From positions 1 through 60,154 of the forward strand of contig CAYTIK010000003.1 in the NCBI GenBank assembly GCA_964438025.1: DNA of 60,154 bases. Direction: 5' to 3'. Numbering within the stretch: position 1 is the stretch's first letter; each line of letters opens with the position of its first letter. Under the pieces are notes generated by a model. That model was not told the origin of the DNA. It did not search any database and saw only the letters and a program-made list of their open reading frames with translations. Position numbers and translations under genes: made by a program. The stretch comes from GCA-002790615 sp964438025. Its GTDB lineage: Bacteria > Patescibacteriota > Minisyncoccia > Moranbacterales > UBA2206. Shown here one piece after another: positions 57,859-60,154 of the stretch.

Positions 57859-58046
57859 AGTGCATAATTTTTGCGTTCCGGACCACAATGTCCCCACTCC
57901 GCCCTGGCATTACGGACTCTATCGATGATAGGTATGCCGTTAGGGGTTGTTCCCTGGGCTGTGCAATTACCTTCCTACCATTTAGGGAAAAGGGAAGTGT
58001 CTAAATGGACGCATTTTTCACAACTTTCGATCAGATCGATTTCCAA
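57843..58046 (-). pseudogene. Zinc-finger small protein split by an in-frame TAG
   Basis: A TTG start at 58046 with GGAGG before it gives MEIDLIESCEKCVHLDTSLF and W, then TAG at 57977-57975, then EGNCTAQGTTPNGIPIIDRV and WGHCGPERKNYALKK in the same frame to a final TAG. Cys 9, 12, 28 and 54 form a four-cysteine zinc site that needs both halves. The full 67-residue product resembles small phage zinc-binding proteins. It is either interrupted or read through. Confidence 0.6.
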
Positions 58047-58173
58047 TAGATTCACCTCCTTTTTCTTTTTTTGGCCTGCGCTTGCCAGTGAGTCGCCATT
58101 CATCAGCGAATGGACAGTAGTGATATTTAGGAATTATTACACCTTCTTTTTTAAGGTTCAGATTTTCTTTCAT
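58018..58173 (-). CDS. Small ORF of 51 residues upstream of the zinc-finger ORF
   Basis: MKENLNLKKEGVIIPKYHYC, then PFADEWRLTGKRRPKK and a hydrophilic tail. GGAGG lies seven bases before ATG 58173, a good Shine-Dalgarno site. It overlaps the zinc-finger ORF by 29 bases. A single His-Tyr-Cys patch is the only notable motif. The family is unknown; the pair is probably co-transcribed leftward. Confidence 0.5.
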   Translation of the reverse strand: MKENLNLKKEGVIIPKYHYCPFADEWRLTGKRRPKKEKGGESIGNRSDRKL

Positions 58174-58209
58174 TTTTCATCCTCCTTTTTGTATTTGAAT
58201 TTTTTTGGG

Positions 58210-58292
58210 TGGGCGGAGCGGGACTCGAACCCGCATGCTTTGTGAGCGCGACATTTTAAGTGTCGAGTGTATACCAATTTCACCATCCGCCC
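58210..58292 (-). tRNA. tRNA-Leu (TAA)
   Basis: The acceptor GGGCGGA/TCCGCCC, the anticodon stem CGACA/TGTCG with loop CTTAAAA (anticodon TAA), a variable arm and the T-arm GGGTTCGAGTCCC are present. The discriminator is A. Confidence 0.92.
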
Positions 58293-58297
58293 GTAAT

Positions 58298-58774
58298 TCA
58301 TTTCTTTTTCCTATTGCGTCCTCTATGCGTGGGTTTGAGGCTGTGACAGTTTGGACAAAGAACTCTTAAATTTTCAATCCTATTATCCATACTATCTCCG
58401 TTTATATGATCAAGCTCTAAAGGAATTCTTCCATCTTTTGATTTTTCTTGCCAGCCACATTCTTCACAATATTGTGGTTTCAACTTAGCTGTAAATAATC
58501 GTTTTTTTAATTTATAACTCTGGAAAGAAATGTTCTTTTTTAAAATATCTTTTAACTTAATTTGTGGTTTACCGATTCCTCGTAAACCTTTATTCCATCC
58601 TTGTCCTGTAAAATGTTTAGTATCGATTCTATATTCCCCAATGTATTTATGAACTTGAGAATAATTGCCTCCAGCCATTCTTAAATTTAAAAATCTAAGT
58701 ACTTGTCGAATACTCTTTGATTTTTTTACGGCCTCTCTGAGATTATTTTCATTCCATCTTCTTTTTCTATTCAT
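58298..58774 (-). CDS. HNH endonuclease
   Basis: About 158 residues from ATG 58774 (MNRKRRWNENNLREAVKKSK); the frame extends 14 codons further. The C-terminal HNH domain has YCEECGWQ, LELDHINGDSMDNRIENLRVLCPNCHS (H-N-H). The N-terminal half is helical and basic, perhaps for DNA binding. It lies between tRNA-Leu and tRNA-Cys genes, an unusual place that suggests a mobile or homing-type gene. Confidence 0.82.
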   Translation of the reverse strand: MNRKRRWNENNLREAVKKSKSIRQVLRFLNLRMAGGNYSQVHKYIGEYRIDTKHFTGQGWNKGLRGIGKPQIKLKDILKKNISFQSYKLKKRLFTAKLKPQYCEECGWQEKSKDGRIPLELDHINGDSMDNRIENLRVLCPNCHSLKPTHRGRNRKKK

Positions 58775-58837
58775 AAGGGTATACATGTAAGATATATCAC
58801 TATATAAGTATACCACTTTTTGTTAAAGAATAAAAGG

Positions 58838-58908
58838 AGGTCCGAAGCGGAGTTGAACCGCTGTGAAAGGTTTTGCAGACCTTTGCCTAACCGCTCGGCC
58901 ATCGGACC
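58838..58908 (-). tRNA. tRNA-Cys (GCA)
   Basis: The acceptor GGTCCGA/TCGGACC, the D-arm GGCCGAGCGGTTAGGC, the anticodon loop CTGCAAA (GCA) and the T-arm CGGTTCAACTCCG are all visible. The discriminator is T, as expected for tRNA-Cys. Confidence 0.93.
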
Positions 58909-58940
58909 AAAATATAAATAAGACACTTAATAATAATATT

Positions 58941-59024
58941 TTGTCATCCTGAACTTGTTTCAGGATCTAATGAGGAATAACTTATTTTTAGATTAGATTC
59001 CGGTTCGGAGGCCGGAATGACAAT
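58941..59024. repeat. Dispersed palindromic repeat
   Basis: TTGTCATCCTGAAC and AGGATCTAAT at the left, and TTAGATTCC and CCGGAATGACAA at the right. It is the same family as at 35364 and lies next to tRNA-Cys. Confidence 0.8.
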
Positions 59025-59072
59025 TATTGAAATAACAAATTTAGCTTAACAAAAACCACTCTCTTGGTCAAT

Positions 59073-59105
59073 AAAAAATCACCCCGATTAATCGGGATGA
59101 TTTTT
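59073..59105. terminator. Bidirectional terminator
   Basis: AAAAATCA, CCCCGATT and their inverses form a long hairpin with T5 on either strand. It ends transcription of the 3D-domain gene leftward. Confidence 0.8.
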
Positions 59106-59107
59106 CT

Positions 59108-59680
59108 TTATTGCACCACTTCCGCTAAAAGATTTCTGCGACCAAAAGCGAAAGCTTGTTTTTTAGTCTGCATATAGATGTCGAAGTGGTTGCCTTTGAT
59201 AGCGCCACCACGATCTTCACAGACATAAGTTCCCATACCCTTGATTTTAATCTTGACTCCAAACGGGAATCCTGGAGGGCAAGCAATAGTGCGGTTTTCT
59301 TGAACCATAACTCCACTCGCCGTAATACCATCGCTTTTGCCGCATTCATCCGCAGCCGCCGTATAAGCGGAAGCGTTAATAGCGAACTCTTCTTTCGGCA
59401 AAATCGCGTTTTTGAGTCTGCTGGCAAAACGAGATAAAGTTTTTTCTCTTTTTAATTCTTCCGGAGTCTTAACTGGTTCATAACCTTCGAAGTTATAAGG
59501 AATTCCAGATAAGGATGGAGACCCTATTCGCAATTTACCATCAACAATATGCAAGCTGTTAGACATCGTAAAATTTATTTTTGTTTCATTAGTGTTTTGG
59601 ATACCCACTGCCAGAGCATGTTGTGGAGCTACCATCGTCCAAATCATCGGCAGGGCTACTAAAAGCCTAATGATACGCAT
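59108..59680 (-). CDS. Secreted 3D-domain protein
   Basis: A 190-residue exported protein with a signal peptide (LLVALPMIWTMVAPQHALA). The C-terminal 3D domain has NASAYTAAADECGKSDGITASG and EDRGGAIKGNHFDIYM, giving the acidic residues that name the family. Such domains are found in peptidoglycan-acting proteins (MltA-like barrel). The transcript begins with a stable hairpin (59703-59734). Confidence 0.87.
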   Translation of the reverse strand: MRIIRLLVALPMIWTMVAPQHALAVGIQNTNETKINFTMSNSLHIVDGKLRIGSPSLSGIPYNFEGYEPVKTPEELKREKTLSRFASRLKNAILPKEEFAINASAYTAAADECGKSDGITASGVMVQENRTIACPPGFPFGVKIKIKGMGTYVCEDRGGAIKGNHFDIYMQTKKQAFAFGRRNLLAEVVQ

Positions 59681-59702
59681 AAATTGAATTTAATTGTTAA
59701 GT

Positions 59703-59767
59703 GGTTATCATCAGAAAGACTTTCTATGATAACCGAACAGTATAGCAAAAACCAATCTGATTGTCAA
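59703..59767 (-). promoter_or_regulatory. Promoter and 5'-terminal hairpin of the 3D-domain gene
   Basis: TTGACA (59767-59762), a 17-base spacer and TATACT (59744-59739) with TGC before it form a strong promoter. The transcript start falls near 59733, where GGTTATCAT/ATGATAACC (59703-59734) with an inner AGAAA/TTTCT stem and one unpaired base begins. The hairpin may protect the 5' end or be a regulatory element. Confidence 0.75.
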
Positions 59768-59846
59768 AGGTTTTCCACATAACTTGGCTCAAATAAGCCA
59801 AAGTATTTTTGAACAGGAGTGATTTGGGGCTTAAAAATGGAATAAA

Positions 59847-59878
59847 AAAGCAATATTCTCTCGAAAGAATATTGCTTT
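59847..59878. terminator. Terminator-like hairpin
   Basis: AAAGCAATATTC (59847-59858) and GAATATTGCTTT (59867-59878) form a 12-bp stem with an eight-base loop. It follows the stop of the gene at the right and has T runs in both directions. Confidence 0.6.
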
Positions 59879-59902
59879 AAATAAGCTAAAAATATGCTTT
59901 TT

Positions 59903-60154
59903 TTACGGCTTGGATTTTAAAATTTTATTGATTTCATTTTCATCCTGGCAAGAGTATTGCATGTCTGGGGAATAAAAGCCTTTTTTTGGCCCGTAACAGC
60001 CATTATTGGTCTTGTCTAGGACAGCAAAATAAGGCATTAGGAAGGCCATATTCTTTCCTGTAAAGTATTGATAAAGATTTTCTAGGGTTTTATTGCGAGT
60101 TTCCTGATCCATTCTGGCGAAAATGCTCATATCATCGCTTTTAATTCCACTCCA
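59903..60154 (-). CDS. Unknown protein, 5' end outside the window
   Basis: The frame is open to the window edge (an internal Met lies at 60130), so it is probably the C-terminal part of a longer protein. Visible are SIFARMDQETRNKTLENLYQ, FTGKNMAFLMPYFAVL and NGCYGPKKGFYSPDMQYSC with two cysteines. No family is recognised. Confidence 0.55.
   Translation of the reverse strand, partial: WSGIKSDDMSIFARMDQETRNKTLENLYQYFTGKNMAFLMPYFAVLDKTNNGCYGPKKGFYSPDMQYSCQDENEINKILKSKP

Noticed and set aside
59681..59767. A c-di-AMP (ydaO) riboswitch before the 3D-domain gene
   Set aside because: The leader is only about 50 bases and one hairpin, far too short and without the conserved segments.
1..60154. Alternative genetic code with UGA as Gly (Gracilibacteria type)
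   Set aside because: TGA ends several well-defined genes at the correct place (for example the retropepsin-ligase ATGA overlap), and core proteins contain no in-frame TGA.

Overview
The window looks like a chromosomal piece of a Patescibacteria (Candidate Phyla Radiation, Parcubacteria-like) genome. The signs are AT-rich, tightly packed genes with ATGA or TAATG overlaps; short versions of core proteins (IF-2 with a minimal N-terminus, a small YidC); a PrgI / TraC-like / VirB4 / TrbC / TrbL cluster of the kind common in this radiation; DUF4446 and DUF4234 membrane proteins; and little biosynthetic metabolism. TGA is used as an ordinary stop, so this is not a UGA-recoding lineage. A 10-N scaffold gap at 7423-7432 shows that this is an assembled draft.

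Layout. 1-4.6 kb: a retropepsin-like protease, an ATP-grasp ligase, a frameshifted GNAT and a class A penicillin-binding protein. 4.8-10.4 kb: an accessory block read leftward, lexA - hsdM (with an N-terminal nuclease-like domain) - HEPN-like gene - hsdS - small membrane protein, with a divergent small HNH gene. 10.5-16.6 kb: the replication-origin neighbourhood, with a DUF721/DciA-like gene, trxB, dnaN and dnaA to the left and rpmH, rnpA, yidC and khpB to the right; imperfect DnaA boxes lie on both sides of dnaA. 16.6-22.3 kb: surface polysaccharide genes (flippase, two GT2 glycosyltransferases, two O-antigen-ligase-like proteins). 22.4-37.6 kb: a leftward type IV secretion-like operon with a VirB2-like/M15 peptidase fusion, a 1007-residue surface protein, VirB4, TraC-like, PrgI and TrbL/VirB6. 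37.7-49.5 kb: a UbiA-type prenyltransferase, rsmA, an RlpA-like cell wall protein, comM, lspA, a DksA-type protein, yraN, pnp, a NYN-domain gene and rpsO. 49.7-60.1 kb: tRNA-Ser with partial 3'-end repeats and an unknown two-gene operon, desulfoferrodoxin, infB-rbfA-nrnA-like, nfo, a phosphoesterase and a family 4 uracil-DNA glycosylase, then tRNA-Leu, an HNH gene and tRNA-Cys, and a 3D-domain protein.

The strongest unexplained signal is a pair of 143-nt elements (20967-21109 on the minus strand and 39272-39414 on the plus strand). They fold into the same long hairpin with identical internal and apical loops. I count eight compensatory base-pair changes, and every helix mismatch becomes G-U only in one consistent orientation, so they are probably paralogous copies of an undescribed structured RNA. 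A second RNA candidate (44138-44567, minus) has a strong promoter and a terminator but no convincing ORF. Other points of interest are a LexA gene heading a restriction-modification operon, a duplicated 5' fragment of hsdS around a HEPN-like gene, a zinc-finger ORF split by an in-frame TAG, and palindromic repeats embedded in a coding region.
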